NCBI RefSeq assembly: GCF_014901205.1
Contig: NZ_JACNMU010000003.1
Coordinates: 124,001 to 188,000, forward strand
Reading direction: 5' to 3'
DNA length: 64,000 bases
Source: Meridianimarinicoccus sp. MJW13
Lineage (GTDB): Bacteria; Pseudomonadota; Alphaproteobacteria; Rhodobacterales; Rhodobacteraceae
Part shown: piece after piece, positions 43,555 to 53,360 of the stretch
Position numbering within the stretch: position 1 is the stretch's first letter
Layout of the letters: every line of letters begins with the position of its first letter
Translations under genes and position numbers: made by a program
The notes under the pieces: generated by a model
Database searches by the model: none
What the model saw: only the letters and a program-made list of their open reading frames with translations
What the model was told of the DNA's origin: nothing

Positions 43555-44903
43555 CTGCTGCACTGATCGGTTTCGGCGTTGTTCTTATCCTGGTTCTGTT
43601 GCGCATACCCATCGTGTTCGCGATGGGTCTCGTCGGAACGCTGGGCTTTGCCTATGAACGTGGCGGCAGCCTGTTCGATGATCGCGGGATGCGCGCGTCC
43701 TTGTCCATGGTCGGGCGGCAGATTACCGACACGGCACAGGATTATGGCCTCTCGGTGATCCCGCTTTTCATCCTGATGGGCCTTTTTGTGAACAAAGGCG
43801 GCATGGCGCGCGAACTCTACGCGGTGTCCAACGCCTTCCTTGGCCATATGCGCGGCGGTCTTGCGATGGCAACCGTCATGGCCTGCGGCGGATTCTCGGC
43901 GATCTGCGGATCGTCGCTGGCGACGGCTGCCACCATGTCCAAGGTGGCGATGCCCGAGATGCGCCGCTTCAACTATTCCGACCAGCTTGCCACCGCGTCG
44001 ATCGCGGCGGGCGGTACGCTGGGCATTCTGATCCCGCCTTCCGTGATCCTGGTGATCTATGGCATCCTCACGGAATCCTCGATCGGCAAGCTGTTCATGG
44101 CCGGGATCATTCCGGGCATCATGGGCATCCTGTTCTATCTGGGCGCGGTGCGCTGGACCGTCTGGCGTCAGCCCGAGGCCGGCCCCGCAGGTGAACGCAC
44201 CGCCTGGCCGCAACGCATCGTTGCACTGAAATCCGTATGGGCGGTGCTGCTGCTGTTCTTCCTGGTGATCGGCGGCCTTTACGGCCTGTTCGATTTCGAA
44301 CCGCTCAACCTGACGTTCTCGCCCACAGAGGCGGCAGGCATGGGGGCGATGGGCGCATTCATCATCGCCCTGTCGCGCGGCGGGCTGAATTTCGCGGCGT
44401 TGATCGACGTTCTCAAGGAAACCGCGCTCACTTCGGCCAGCCTCTTTGCGGTTCTGATCGGCGCGCAGGTGTTTTCGAACTTCGTCAACATCGCCGGAAT
44501 GCCCGAGGCTCTGATCAGCCTGGTTACCGCCTACGACGTGTCGCCGTTGATGGTCATGGTGATGATCCTGCTGGTCTACCTGGTGCTGGGATGTGTGTTC
44601 GAAAGCATGTCGATGCTGCTTCTTACCGTGCCGATCTTCTTTCCGCTGGTCACATCGCTTGGCTTCGATCCGATCTGGTTCGGCATCGTGGTTGTGGTGG
44701 TGGTCGAGATTTCGCTGATCACGCCGCCGGTCGGGTTGAACGTGTTCATCCTCAAGGGTGTGGTCGGCAATGTGTCCACCGGTACGATCTTCAAGGGCGT
44801 CACCCCGTTCTGGATCGCCGACATCATCCGCCTTGCGCTGATCGTCGCCCTGCCAATCATTGTTCTGTTCTTGCCAAACCAAATGGGTGGCCTTGGACAC
44901 TAG
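43551..44903 (+). CDS. dctM: TRAP transporter large membrane subunit (DctM family), paa-linked
   Basis: A 450-residue polytopic permease with about 12 helices. GGFSAICGSSLATAATM and GGTLGILIPPSVILVIYGILTE are the conserved DctM loops, and LITPPVGLNVFILKGV lies near the C-terminus. With DctP and DctQ it forms a sodium-driven uptake system. It precedes paaZ by 30 bases, so transport and catabolism are in one transcript. Confidence 0.93.
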   Translation: MTAALIGFGVVLILVLLRIPIVFAMGLVGTLGFAYERGGSLFDDRGMRASLSMVGRQITDTAQDYGLSVIPLFILMGLFVNKGGMARELYAVSNAFLGHMRGGLAMATVMACGGFSAICGSSLATAATMSKVAMPEMRRFNYSDQLATASIAAGGTLGILIPPSVILVIYGILTESSIGKLFMAGIIPGIMGILFYLGAVRWTVWRQPEAGPAGERTAWPQRIVALKSVWAVLLLFFLVIGGLYGLFDFEPLNLTFSPTEAAGMGAMGAFIIALSRGGLNFAALIDVLKETALTSASLFAVLIGAQVFSNFVNIAGMPEALISLVTAYDVSPLMVMVMILLVYLVLGCVFESMSMLLLTVPIFFPLVTSLGFDPIWFGIVVVVVVEISLITPPVGLNVFILKGVVGNVSTGTIFKGVTPFWIADIIRLALIVALPIIVLFLPNQMGGLGH

Positions 44904-44933
44904 TTGTCTGCGCCGCGCACGAAAGGAAACGAC

Positions 44934-46970
44934 ATGAGCCTTCTTGAGGTCAAAAGCTTTGCGGCCGGTCAATGGGTCGCCCCCGATGCCAATGCCCGGA
45001 TCATCGAAAACGCCGTTACCGGCGCGCCTCTGGGCCGCGCGGGCAACGATACGCTCGATGTGCAGGCCATGCTCGACTATGCTCGCCAGACCGGCGGTCC
45101 GGCCCTGCGGGCGCTGACCTTCCATGACCGCGCCCGCATGCTCAAGGCGCTGGCATCCCATCTGGGCAAGCACAAGCAGGCGCTTTACGACCTGTCCTTT
45201 GCCACCGGGGCCACGCAATCTGACCACATGATCGACATCGACGGCGGCATCGGCACGATGTTCGTCTTTGCCTCCAAGGGCCGCCGCGAAATGCCCGACG
45301 CGCATGTCTATCTGGACGGCGATGTCGAACAACTGTCGCGCAATGGTACTTTCATGGGCCAGCACATCGCCACGCCGTTGCAAGGTGTTGCGGTGCATAT
45401 CAACGCCTTCAACTTCCCGGTCTGGGGGATGCTGGAAAAGCTGGCGCCGACCCTGCTTGCCGGTGTGCCCGCCATCGTCAAACCCGCAACCGCGACCTGT
45501 TACGTCACCGAACTGGCCGTGAAGATCATGCTCGACAGCGGCATCCTGCCCGCAGGTGCATTGCAGCTTGTGTCGGGTGGCTTGGGCGACATGCTCGACC
45601 GGCTGACCTGTCAGGACGTGGTTGGCTTTACGGGCTCTGCCCAGACGGCATTCAAGCTGCGCTCGGCCCCGCATATCCTGCGCAACTCGATCCGTTTTGT
45701 CGCGGAACAGGACAGCCTGAACGCCTCCATCCTCGGCCCCGATGCCGTGCCCGGCACACCCGAATTCGACCTCTTCATCAAAGAGGCACACCGCGAGATG
45801 ACCACCAAGGCGGGCCAGAAGTGCACCGCCATCCGCCGCATCCTCGCGCCGCAGGCGCAGGTCGATGCAGTGATCGAGGCGCTGAGCGCGCGTCTGGCCA
45901 AGACCGTGATCGGCGATCCGCAGGCCGAAGGCACCCGCATGGGCGCGCTGGTGTCCAACAGCCAGAAACGCGACGTGCTGGAAAAGGCCGGGCTTATCGG
46001 AACAGAGGCCGAGCGCGTGTTCGGCGATCCCGACAAGTTTGACGTTCAGGGCGCGGATGCGGCCAAAGGCGCGTTCCTGCCGCCGATGCTGTTCCATTGC
46101 GCCGACCCCGACGCGGCCGTGCGCATACATGACTCCGAAGCCTTTGGCCCGGTGTCGACCGTCATGGGCTACCGCGATCTGGATCATGCCATCGCACTGG
46201 TCAATCGCGGCGAAGGCTCTCTGGTGGCGTCGGTCATCACCCATGACCCGGAAGTTGCGCGCGAAGTGGCGATGGGCGCCGGTGCCTTCCATGGACGGCT
46301 CTATTTCAACAACCGCGACAGCATGAAGGAATCGACCGGCCACGGCTCTCCCCTGCCCCACATGGTGCATGGTGGCCCGGGTCGCGCCGGCGGTGGCGAG
46401 GAACTCGGCGGCGTGCGCGGCGTGATGCATTACATGCAGCGCACCGCCATTCAGGGCAGCCCCGATATCCTGACCGCGATCGGCCGGAAATGGGTTCCGG
46501 GCGCGACGGAAAAACCCGCCCCGGCGCATCCCTTCACGCGGACGTTCCACGACCTGCAGATCGGGGAAACCATTCACACCGCGCCGCGTGAAATCACCCT
46601 GGCCGACATCGAACATTTCGCCGAGTTCACCGGTGACACGTTCTATGCCCATATGGATGAAGCCGCCGCGACACGAAATCCGTTCTTCCCCGGACGTGTC
46701 GCGCACGGCTACCTGTTGCTCAGCTTTGCCGCCGGTCTGTTTGTGGAACCGAACGAAGGCCCGGTTCTGGCCAATACCGGTCTGGACGCGCTGCGATTCA
46801 TGAAACCGGTCCAGGCGGGTGACAGCATGAAGGTGCGCCTGACGGTCAAGCACAAGACACCGCGCAACGACGAATACGGCGAAGTGCGCTGGCACGTCAC
46901 GCTGACCAACCAGGACGATGATCTGGTGGCCGAATACGATCTTCTTACGATGAACGCCTATTCATCCTAG
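44934..46970 (+). CDS. paaZ: Oxepin-CoA hydrolase / 3-oxo-5,6-dehydrosuberyl-CoA semialdehyde dehydrogenase
   Basis: A 678-residue fusion that opens the oxepin ring and oxidises the aldehyde. The N-terminal aldehyde dehydrogenase domain (1 to about 525) has [11 protein letters not shown] with its glutamate and GQKCTAIRR with the catalytic cysteine. The C-terminal MaoC-type hydratase domain (about 535-678) has [16 protein letters not shown] and [12 protein letters not shown] 44934 is preceded by AAAGGAAA. It closes the ring-cleavage part of the pathway. Confidence 0.96.
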   Translation: MSLLEVKSFAAGQWVAPDANARIIENAVTGAPLGRAGNDTLDVQAMLDYARQTGGPALRALTFHDRARMLKALASHLGKHKQALYDLSFATGATQSDHMIDIDGGIGTMFVFASKGRREMPDAHVYLDGDVEQLSRNGTFMGQHIATPLQGVAVHINAFNFPVWGMLEKLAPTLLAGVPAIVKPATATCYVTELAVKIMLDSGILPAGALQLVSGGLGDMLDRLTCQDVVGFTGSAQTAFKLRSAPHILRNSIRFVAEQDSLNASILGPDAVPGTPEFDLFIKEAHREMTTKAGQKCTAIRRILAPQAQVDAVIEALSARLAKTVIGDPQAEGTRMGALVSNSQKRDVLEKAGLIGTEAERVFGDPDKFDVQGADAAKGAFLPPMLFHCADPDAAVRIHDSEAFGPVSTVMGYRDLDHAIALVNRGEGSLVASVITHDPEVAREVAMGAGAFHGRLYFNNRDSMKESTGHGSPLPHMVHGGPGRAGGGEELGGVRGVMHYMQRTAIQGSPDILTAIGRKWVPGATEKPAPAHPFTRTFHDLQIGETIHTAPREITLADIEHFAEFTGDTFYAHMDEAAATRNPFFPGRVAHGYLLLSFAAGLFVEPNEGPVLANTGLDALRFMKPVQAGDSMKVRLTVKHKTPRNDEYGEVRWHVTLTNQDDDLVAEYDLLTMNAYSS

Positions 46971-46981
46971 GCTTGGAAATC

Positions 46982-47014
46982 CTGCATATGCGCACTAAGA
47001 CCGCGCATATGCAG
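46982..47014. promoter_or_regulatory. 12-bp perfect inverted repeat across the PaaX start region
   Basis: CTGCATATGCGC (46982-46993) and GCGCATATGCAG (47003-47014) are perfect inverted arms with a 9-bp spacer. Each arm contains an in-frame ATG (46988 and 47009) of the PaaX-like gene. It is probably an autoregulatory operator or a hairpin controlling translation. Confidence 0.7.
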
Positions 47015-47803
47015 ACCACGTCATTCACCGACATCGCCAGACACCTGACCGATTGTGGAACACCTCGGGTGTGGTCGCTTCTGGTTGCGGTGTTCGGCGA
47101 ATTGGCGCTGGACCGCGACGCGCGGATCAGCGGGTCGCTCCTGCGCCACCTGACCGAACAAATGGGTGTCAAACCCGAGGCCATGCGCGTCGCGCTTCAC
47201 CGTCTGCGAAAGGATGGCTGGATCGAAAGCGCCCGCACGGGCCGCACCAGCGACTATTTCCTGACACCGTGGGGCCATGCGCAAAGTATGCAAGCCTCGC
47301 CCCGCATCTACGCCGCCGGGCCGGCGGCCAAGTCCGCCTGGCTGGTGCTGTCCAACCCGGCAAACCCCGCGCAGCTGGAGGCATCACCCGGCGCCTGGGT
47401 GTCGTCCAACGTGATGATCACCTCGGTGCCACCGGAAACCGAGGAGGTGTTCACAACCCCGGTGACCGACACCTGCCCCCTGCCCGCGTGGATGAGCGCC
47501 CGGATTTGCGACGCCGATACCGTCAGGCTGTCGCAGGATTTCGCATCCGCATTGCACGCCCTGCGCGCAACCCTGGGATCGGACCCGCAACTGACCAGCA
47601 TCGAAATCGCGGCGTTGCGGGTTCTTCTTGTCCACAGTTGGCGGCGCATCATCCTGAAGGCGCCGGTTCTTCCCGATCATGTGTTTCCCGACGGCTGGCG
47701 CGGCGTCGAATGCCGCGTCAACGTGTTCAACCTGCTTGACCAGTTCCCGAAACAGGCGCTGGCCAGCCTGGAAACCGCGCTGGTGTCCGGCGAGCCCCGC
47801 TGA
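46988..47803 (+). CDS. paaX: PaaX-family transcriptional regulator
   Basis: A 271-residue regulator (264 if ATG 47009 is used). The N-terminal winged helix contains RVWSLLVAVFGELAL and VKPEAMRVALHRLRKDGWIESARTGRTSDYFLT, which match PaaX, a phenylacetyl-CoA-responsive repressor. The C-terminal half reads VLLVHSWRRIILKAPVLPDHVFP, also typical. It follows paaZ by 17 bases. A second regulator beside the TetR means dual control of the paa genes. The start choice is uncertain because both ATGs lie in the palindrome and no strong ribosome site is visible. Confidence 0.87.
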   Translation: MRTKTAHMQTTSFTDIARHLTDCGTPRVWSLLVAVFGELALDRDARISGSLLRHLTEQMGVKPEAMRVALHRLRKDGWIESARTGRTSDYFLTPWGHAQSMQASPRIYAAGPAAKSAWLVLSNPANPAQLEASPGAWVSSNVMITSVPPETEEVFTTPVTDTCPLPAWMSARICDADTVRLSQDFASALHALRATLGSDPQLTSIEIAALRVLLVHSWRRIILKAPVLPDHVFPDGWRGVECRVNVFNLLDQFPKQALASLETALVSGEPR

Positions 47804-49066
47804 TCAAAGCAATGCGAGCGACAGCCATGGCACAAAGCTGACGAGGAGCAGTGTCAACAGCATCAGGCCGATAAACGGCAACACCGACACGGTGACCAGG
47901 CTGAACTTTTCCTTGAACGCGGTGGTAGCCACCAGAAGGTTCAGCCCCATCGGCGGCGTCAGCAGCCCGATTTCAAGGTTCAGCACCATGATGATCCCCA
48001 GGTGCACGGGATCAATCCCGAAGGTCGCCGCCACCGGCATGAGCAGCGGTCCGAAGATCAGCAAGGCCGAGATCGTGTCCATGAACATGCCGACCACCAG
48101 CAACAGCAGGTTCATCATCAGGATGAACAGGATCACGTTACCGATATTGGCCTGAAGCCACGCACCCAATGCGTTCGGCACACCTTCGGTTGCAAGGAAC
48201 ACGTTCACGCTCATTGCGATGGCGATGATCGGCACGATCGAGCCGAGCAACGCGACCGTGTCCTGGACGATCGAGTAAAGATCGCGCACGCCGACCTCGC
48301 GGTGAATGAACATCTCGACCAGCAGCGCATAGACGAGCGCGACCGCGGCGGATTCCGTTGGCGTGAAATAGCCCGAATAGATCCCGCCCAGAAGCAGGAT
48401 CGGCATGAACAGTGCCGGACCACCCCGCAGGACCGCCGTCCGCAAGGATTTGCGGGTCTCAGGCGTCGGGGTCGGCATGTCACGGTTCACGTAAAGTGAA
48501 AAGGCCACCATGATCGCGGTCAGCATCAGCCCCGGTATCAGACCGGCCAGAAACAGATCGACAATCGAGGTTTCGGTCGCGATGCCATAGATGATCAGCG
48601 GAATGGACGGAGGGATGATGATGCCCAGCGTCCCGCCAGAGGTCAGCGCGCCAAGCGCGAATTTCTTCGGATAGTTTTCCGCGAGAAGCGCCGGATACAG
48701 CACGGCGCCCACGGCAAGCAGCGTCACCGGGGACGACCCCGAAATGGCGGAAAAGACGGCACAACTCAGGATGGCCGCGGCCCCCAGGCCGCCGCGCAGG
48801 TTTTGCGTGAACGCGATCGCCACATCAATCAATCGGCTGGCAATGGACCCGCGCGTCATCACCGCACCCACAAGGATGAACATCGGGATCGACAACAGTG
48901 CTTCCTTGTCGATGGCGATCCAGGCGTCCTCGACCATGTAAAGCAGATCACCATCACCCCAGGTCAGGTGAAGATAGGCAACCGTGACGGCAAGAATGAT
49001 CACCACGTTCTGACGCAGCGCCAACAATCCGACCACGATCAGCAAGAGAATTACGGAAGCGGCCAT
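47804..49066 (-). CDS. dctM: TRAP transporter large membrane subunit (DctM family), second system
   Basis: A 420-residue permease with about 12 helices. SCAVFSAISGSSPVTLLAVG and GGTLGIIIPPSIPLIIYGIATE are the DctM signatures, and LTPPMGLNLLVATTAF lies near the end. It abuts paaX tail to tail with no space, and its start overlaps the dctQ stop by one base (TGATG). Confidence 0.93.
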   Translation of the reverse strand: MAASVILLLIVVGLLALRQNVVIILAVTVAYLHLTWGDGDLLYMVEDAWIAIDKEALLSIPMFILVGAVMTRGSIASRLIDVAIAFTQNLRGGLGAAAILSCAVFSAISGSSPVTLLAVGAVLYPALLAENYPKKFALGALTSGGTLGIIIPPSIPLIIYGIATETSIVDLFLAGLIPGLMLTAIMVAFSLYVNRDMPTPTPETRKSLRTAVLRGGPALFMPILLLGGIYSGYFTPTESAAVALVYALLVEMFIHREVGVRDLYSIVQDTVALLGSIVPIIAIAMSVNVFLATEGVPNALGAWLQANIGNVILFILMMNLLLLVVGMFMDTISALLIFGPLLMPVAATFGIDPVHLGIIMVLNLEIGLLTPPMGLNLLVATTAFKEKFSLVTVSVLPFIGLMLLTLLLVSFVPWLSLALL

Positions 49067-49554
49067 CAGATGCGGTCCTCATGCTTGGGTTGCAGATCGG
49101 GATCGATCGCAAAAAACAGGTACCGCAGTCCCGCCGAGGCAAAGCCGTAGGGAAGGACAAGCTGTGCGATCCAGACCTCGAGCTTGAGCGGCGGAGTCGT
49201 AAACCCCATCGCCTTGTTGTCCAGCACAAGCAGAGCGCCGAAATAGGCGCCGCCGAACATCACGGCAGCCCCCACAAGATGGCCCAGTCGAACGGTCACC
49301 GGATCAAACCGGGCCGGAATGGCCCCATCCAGAACCGACGGGCGGATATGCCGGTTCAGGGCGACCGCGACGGCAATCCCGATCAGAGCCGATCCATTGG
49401 CCAACAGGACCGCCATGCGCTGCCCCCCCCAGATCGGGGAGGCAAAGAGTTCGCGTGAGATGACATCGGCAAACAGGATCGCGGCGGCAATCGCATAGAA
49501 CACGCCCGCGACCAGTGTTTCGACTGTCAACAAGGCCGACAGGAACCGCTTCAT
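49066..49554 (-). CDS. dctQ: TRAP transporter small membrane subunit (DctQ family), second system
   Basis: A 162-residue protein with four helices starting MKRFLSALLTVETLVAGVFY. SRELFASPIWGGQRMAVLL and ALNRHIRPSVL are DctQ-like. ATG 49554 lies seven bases after the dctP stop; the open frame extends upstream into dctP without a ribosome site. Confidence 0.88.
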   Translation of the reverse strand: MKRFLSALLTVETLVAGVFYAIAAAILFADVISRELFASPIWGGQRMAVLLANGSALIGIAVAVALNRHIRPSVLDGAIPARFDPVTVRLGHLVGAAVMFGGAYFGALLVLDNKAMGFTTPPLKLEVWIAQLVLPYGFASAGLRYLFFAIDPDLQPKHEDRI

Positions 49555-49561
49555 GGCGGGA

Positions 49562-50560
49562 TCAGTTGGCCGTGCAGGCGTCGCGGGCGGCCAGAACAGC
49601 GTCATAGACCCGCTGCGAATCTCCACCCGTAGCCGCGATCAGCTCTTGCGTCTTCTCATCGGTCCACAGGGCGGCCCATTCGGCGCGCTGCGCATCGTCG
49701 AAATCGGCAACCGTACCGCCCGATTCAACATGCTTGGCACTGAAAAAGTCGATCGCCCCGCGTACCGCAATGCGCAATGCCTGCGCCGGTTCCATCGCTT
49801 CGTTGAACTGCGCCTGCTCTTCCTCGGACATCGCGTCCCAGACCTTTGTCGACATCAGCATCACCGACGGCTGATAGATATGGCGCGTGTTGGTGAGGTG
49901 CGGCGAAATCTCTCCGATGCCACCGGCAACATAGGAAATCGTCGGCAGTTCACCACCTTTGACCAGACCGGTCTGGAGCGCGGTTGCGACTTCGGAAAAC
50001 GCCAGCGGCACACCGGATACACCCGCGGCGCGCCAGTACATGTCGTGGTTGTCCGACGGGCCGACCCGCATCTTGAGGCCCGCGACATCGGCCGGTCCGC
50101 TGATTGGTTCGTTGGTAAACAGGTTCTGCCAGCCAAGTTCCTGCCACTGGACAAGTCGCAGACCACGTTCCTTGAACAGGGTGTCGAAGGTTTCGACAAG
50201 GTGGTCGTCAAGCGCACAGTCCGCCTGCTCGAAGCTGTCCCAGAAGAACGGCGTCACCAGCATGGAGATTTCGGGGACAACCGTAGCGACGGCCGTCACC
50301 GAAAAGATGCCCGCATCCAGACGCCCGCGGGCGGTCTGCTTGATCGTGTCGGTTTCGGCACCCAACTGACCCGCCGGAAAAACTTCCAGCGTTGTCTTGC
50401 CGCCGGAAATCTCGGCAAGATTGGCGGCGGTCTTTTCCAGATGGGTCACCCAGGGCGTCCCGTTGGGCGCAGCGGTGGATACTTTCAAAGTGTCAGCCTG
50501 CGCAGCACCCGTTGCAATCAGCGATACAAGCGCGGCAGCGATGAATGGTGTCTTTGTCAT
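49562..50560 (-). CDS. dctP: TRAP transporter substrate-binding protein (DctP family), second system
   Basis: A 332-residue binding protein with a signal peptide (cleavage after GAAQA). KVSTAAPNGTPWVTHLEKTA starts the mature part, and the carboxylate-binding arginine lies in GLKMRVGPSDN. ATG 50560 has GGAGG. It is divergent from a TetR gene and an amidase, so it probably imports the amidase substrate or a related acid. Confidence 0.92.
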   Translation of the reverse strand: MTKTPFIAAALVSLIATGAAQADTLKVSTAAPNGTPWVTHLEKTAANLAEISGGKTTLEVFPAGQLGAETDTIKQTARGRLDAGIFSVTAVATVVPEISMLVTPFFWDSFEQADCALDDHLVETFDTLFKERGLRLVQWQELGWQNLFTNEPISGPADVAGLKMRVGPSDNHDMYWRAAGVSGVPLAFSEVATALQTGLVKGGELPTISYVAGGIGEISPHLTNTRHIYQPSVMLMSTKVWDAMSEEEQAQFNEAMEPAQALRIAVRGAIDFFSAKHVESGGTVADFDDAQRAEWAALWTDEKTQELIAATGGDSQRVYDAVLAARDACTAN

Positions 50561-50606
50561 TGTAACCTCCTCCAATGGAAACCCTCCTCCAGGGCTTTGC
50601 AGGATC

Positions 50607-50638
50607 AATACTTGAACTAGAGTTCTAATTCTAGTATT
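50607..50638. promoter_or_regulatory. 14-bp inverted repeat operator between TRAP and TetR/amidase genes
   Basis: AATACTTGAACTAG (50607-50620) and CTAATTCTAGTATT (50625-50638) match at 12 of 14 positions around a 4-bp centre. The A/T-rich dyad overlaps the expected divergent promoters, and it is the likely binding site of the adjacent TetR protein. Confidence 0.72.
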
Positions 50639-50661
50639 TAATGCGAAGGGAGAGATACAAC

Positions 50662-51294
50662 GTGAACGAACAAGCCACCCTTGGCCGTAAGCAACAGAAA
50701 CGTGGGGGAAAAACTGTTCGGCGTGTGCTGGACGCCGCGCGGGTCCTGATGTCTGAGGACGGCTTTGAGGCGGTTCAGTTGGCGCAAATCTCGGCAGAAT
50801 CAGGTGTATCGACCGGCAGCCTCTATCACCATTTCGGCTCGAAAGAGGGCATCATCACGCGGATGATCGACGAGTTCAAGAACCAGGCCCTGACCGATCT
50901 AGAACAGCTGGACCTTGCCGATGCCCCGTTTGACGACCGGCTCAGGCGGCTGCTGGACCTGACATGCGACCAGTTCCGCGACAATCCGGAATTCTACCGA
51001 TCCATGGCGGAACGAGTCAGGGCGCAACCGGCAATCTGGGCCCCGCTTCGCGAGTTGCGCCGGGCGTTCGAAGACCGCCTGAGGGTCGAACTGGCCGAAG
51101 GGCTGAAACAGCGCGGCATTGCCGACCCGCAGATGGCCATTCACCGCATGATGCAGACCGTTCTGGGTGTGCTGACCCATTCCGTCTTGTTCGGATCGGG
51201 CCCGGTTACGACCGACATGCCACGGCTGGAAGCCGAAATTTATTCAATTGGCCGCGCAATACTGTTGTTGCCGCCCCCCGAGGAGAGCCCCTGA
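50662..51294 (+). CDS. TetR-family regulator of the TRAP/amidase unit
   Basis: A 210-residue repressor. The helix-turn-helix is VLMSEDGFEAVQLAQISAES, then GVSTGSLYHHFGSKEGII (about residues 47-64). GTG 50662 is chosen because GGGAGAG lies eight bases upstream; ATG 50641 is in frame but lies next to the operator without a ribosome site. It is divergent from the TRAP operon and is followed by the amidase one base later. Confidence 0.87.
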   Translation: MNEQATLGRKQQKRGGKTVRRVLDAARVLMSEDGFEAVQLAQISAESGVSTGSLYHHFGSKEGIITRMIDEFKNQALTDLEQLDLADAPFDDRLRRLLDLTCDQFRDNPEFYRSMAERVRAQPAIWAPLRELRRAFEDRLRVELAEGLKQRGIADPQMAIHRMMQTVLGVLTHSVLFGSGPVTTDMPRLEAEIYSIGRAILLLPPPEESP

Positions 51295-51295
51295 A

Positions 51296-52708
51296 ATGGA
51301 CGACATCACATCCTGGTCGGCGACTGAGACTGCCCGAAAAATCCAACGCAAGGACGTGTCGATCGTCGAGGTCACGCAGGCCCATATCGCCCGGATGGAG
51401 GCGCTCAATCCAGCGCTGAACGTCATCACCACCCCGGTTGCCGAAGCGCTCGACACCGCGCGCGCACTTGACGCGGCCGGTCTGCCCGATGCTCCGGGGC
51501 CGCTTCATGGCGTGCCGGTGACCACCAAGATCAACGTCGATCAGGCCGGATACCCGAATTCCAACGGCGTCCCGGCGTTCAAGGACAGTGCCGGGCCGGA
51601 TGATGCACCGGTTGTCTCCAACCTGAAAACCGGCGGCGCGGTAATCATTGGCCGCACCAACACACCCGAATTCTCGATGCGCTGGAGCACGTCCAATCCG
51701 CTGCACGGCGTTTCGCTCAATCCGTGGGATGCGACCGTAACCCCCGGCGGGTCCAGCGGCGCGGCCGCGGCGGCGGTTGCGGTGGGCATCGGAGCCATCG
51801 CGCATGGCAACGATCTGGGCGGGTCGCTGCGCTATCCGGCCTATTGCTGCGGTGTCACCACCATTCGCCCGTCCTTTGGCCGGGTTCCGGCGATGAACCC
51901 CAACCAGCCCGCTGAACGCCCGCCGCTGACGCAGACCATGTCGGTGCAAGGCCCCATTGGTCGCTCCGTCGCGGATGTGCGCGCGGCGCTTCAGGTCATG
52001 TCGATGCGCGACTGCCGTGACCCCTTGCAGGTTCAGGCGGCCAACAGCGGCCGGACACGCGACAAGACCGTGACCATCGGCTATGCGGTCAACCCCTTCG
52101 ACGCGCCCGTTGATCCGGCGGTTGAAAACGCCATGCAGATCGCCGTGGACGGTCTGCGCGCTGCGGGCTTTGCCCTGCGCGACGTGACCCCGCCGTTTGC
52201 CGATGAAACCGCGCGGCTTTGGGGAAACATGTTGATGACCGAGGTCAACCATACGATGCGCCCCGCCATCGAGGAACATGGATCACCTGCCATGAACCGC
52301 GTGTTGCAGGAGTATTTCGACCGCTTTGCGTTCCTTGATATCGCCGGGCTGTTCGGTGCCATGACCCGCAAGATCCAGCTTCAGCGCGCCTGGTCTGTGA
52401 TGTTCGACGATATCGACCTGTTCCTGATGCCGACATCCCTGCTGCGTCCCATCGAAAACGATCTGGATTTCAAGTCACCCGACCGGATCCCCGAAATCCT
52501 TGACGCACAACTGCCCCTGCACGCGATCAACCTGCTCGGCCTGCCATCCGTGGCGCTGCCCACCCATCTGGAAGACGGCATCCCGCTTGGCGTGCAGCTT
52601 GTCGCGCCGATGCACGATGACTGGTTTGCACTGGATATGGCCGAACGGCTTGAGAGCGAAATCGGCACGATCTGGCAAGACCTGCCGTGCTGGAGCAAGC
52701 GCCGCTAA
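51296..52708 (+). CDS. Amidase (amidase-signature family)
   Basis: A 470-residue amidase-signature hydrolase. The catalytic Ser-cisSer-Lys triad is visible as K in VTTKINVDQ (about residue 81), the cis-serine in GGSSGAAAAA and the nucleophile serine in HGNDLGGSLRYPAYC. Its nearest functional types are indoleacetamide hydrolases and aryl-amidases. Beside the paa genes and a TRAP system it may convert an arylacetamide such as phenylacetamide to the acid. The ATG is one base after the TetR stop. Confidence 0.9.
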   Translation: MDDITSWSATETARKIQRKDVSIVEVTQAHIARMEALNPALNVITTPVAEALDTARALDAAGLPDAPGPLHGVPVTTKINVDQAGYPNSNGVPAFKDSAGPDDAPVVSNLKTGGAVIIGRTNTPEFSMRWSTSNPLHGVSLNPWDATVTPGGSSGAAAAAVAVGIGAIAHGNDLGGSLRYPAYCCGVTTIRPSFGRVPAMNPNQPAERPPLTQTMSVQGPIGRSVADVRAALQVMSMRDCRDPLQVQAANSGRTRDKTVTIGYAVNPFDAPVDPAVENAMQIAVDGLRAAGFALRDVTPPFADETARLWGNMLMTEVNHTMRPAIEEHGSPAMNRVLQEYFDRFAFLDIAGLFGAMTRKIQLQRAWSVMFDDIDLFLMPTSLLRPIENDLDFKSPDRIPEILDAQLPLHAINLLGLPSVALPTHLEDGIPLGVQLVAPMHDDWFALDMAERLESEIGTIWQDLPCWSKRR

Positions 52709-53360
52709 CGGACAGGACTGCCGGTCGGTGGCAGAACCCAGACCATCGCGGGGTCGAACCAGATCGAAATCGATCCACGCTGCCCACCGCAGTCATTGCA
52801 GGATGACCTGTTCATGGTCCTGGACTTCGACGGGGGCCAACTGCGCAGGCATCCCGGCTATCGTTCTGGATTCATGCCGTGAATCCTTCAAGGCAACCTG
52901 GACAACAAAGCCGGGCGGCGGCCAACCATGTTGACGGCGACTGTCAACTTGGCTGCGACGCTGACAATCCGACAAGCACATCAACCTGCTGCAGCTTCCG
53001 AAACACGTCCTCGGGCTTGTGCGGCTTGTTCGCCTTTCCTTGCCTCCATTTCCAGAATTTAGCGGTAGACAATTTCAGATGGGACACCCCACCTCATTCG
53101 GCAACCATGGTGCGCCCGGCAGATTACAACTTCACCGTTCCTGCGCGCTGGGAAAAGTGATAGGGTATGGTTAACACTGCAGTCTGCAGATGCCTGCGTC
53201 AGGGTCAAATTGATCGTGTCTCGCGCTGCCACGGACAATGTCCATCGAGTGTTTTTGAAGTACGCCATACGGAAAACCTACCTTTGTTGCGTAAGTAGTA
53301 TTCGTCCGAGTATCGGACCCTCGTAACGGCAAAAAAGTAAAAGACGAACGGGAGGATAAT
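52709..53360. other. 650-bp intergenic stretch with a possible promoter dyad
   Basis: I see no gene here: open frames such as 52793-52984 (minus) and 52879-53160 (plus) have no ribosome site or known motif, and base composition drops toward the right end, which suggests an acquired or degraded segment. A perfect dyad, GTCCGA-gta-TCGGAC, lies at 53304-53318, just upstream of the next gene, with GGGAGGATAAT as its ribosome site. Confidence 0.5.

Noticed and set aside
43083-46895. A 1270-codon open frame on the minus strand opposite dctQ, dctM and paaZ
   Set aside because: It is antisense to three well-supported genes, is rich in His/Arg/Asp/Gln as expected from the complement of GC-rich codons, and has no domain or ribosome site.
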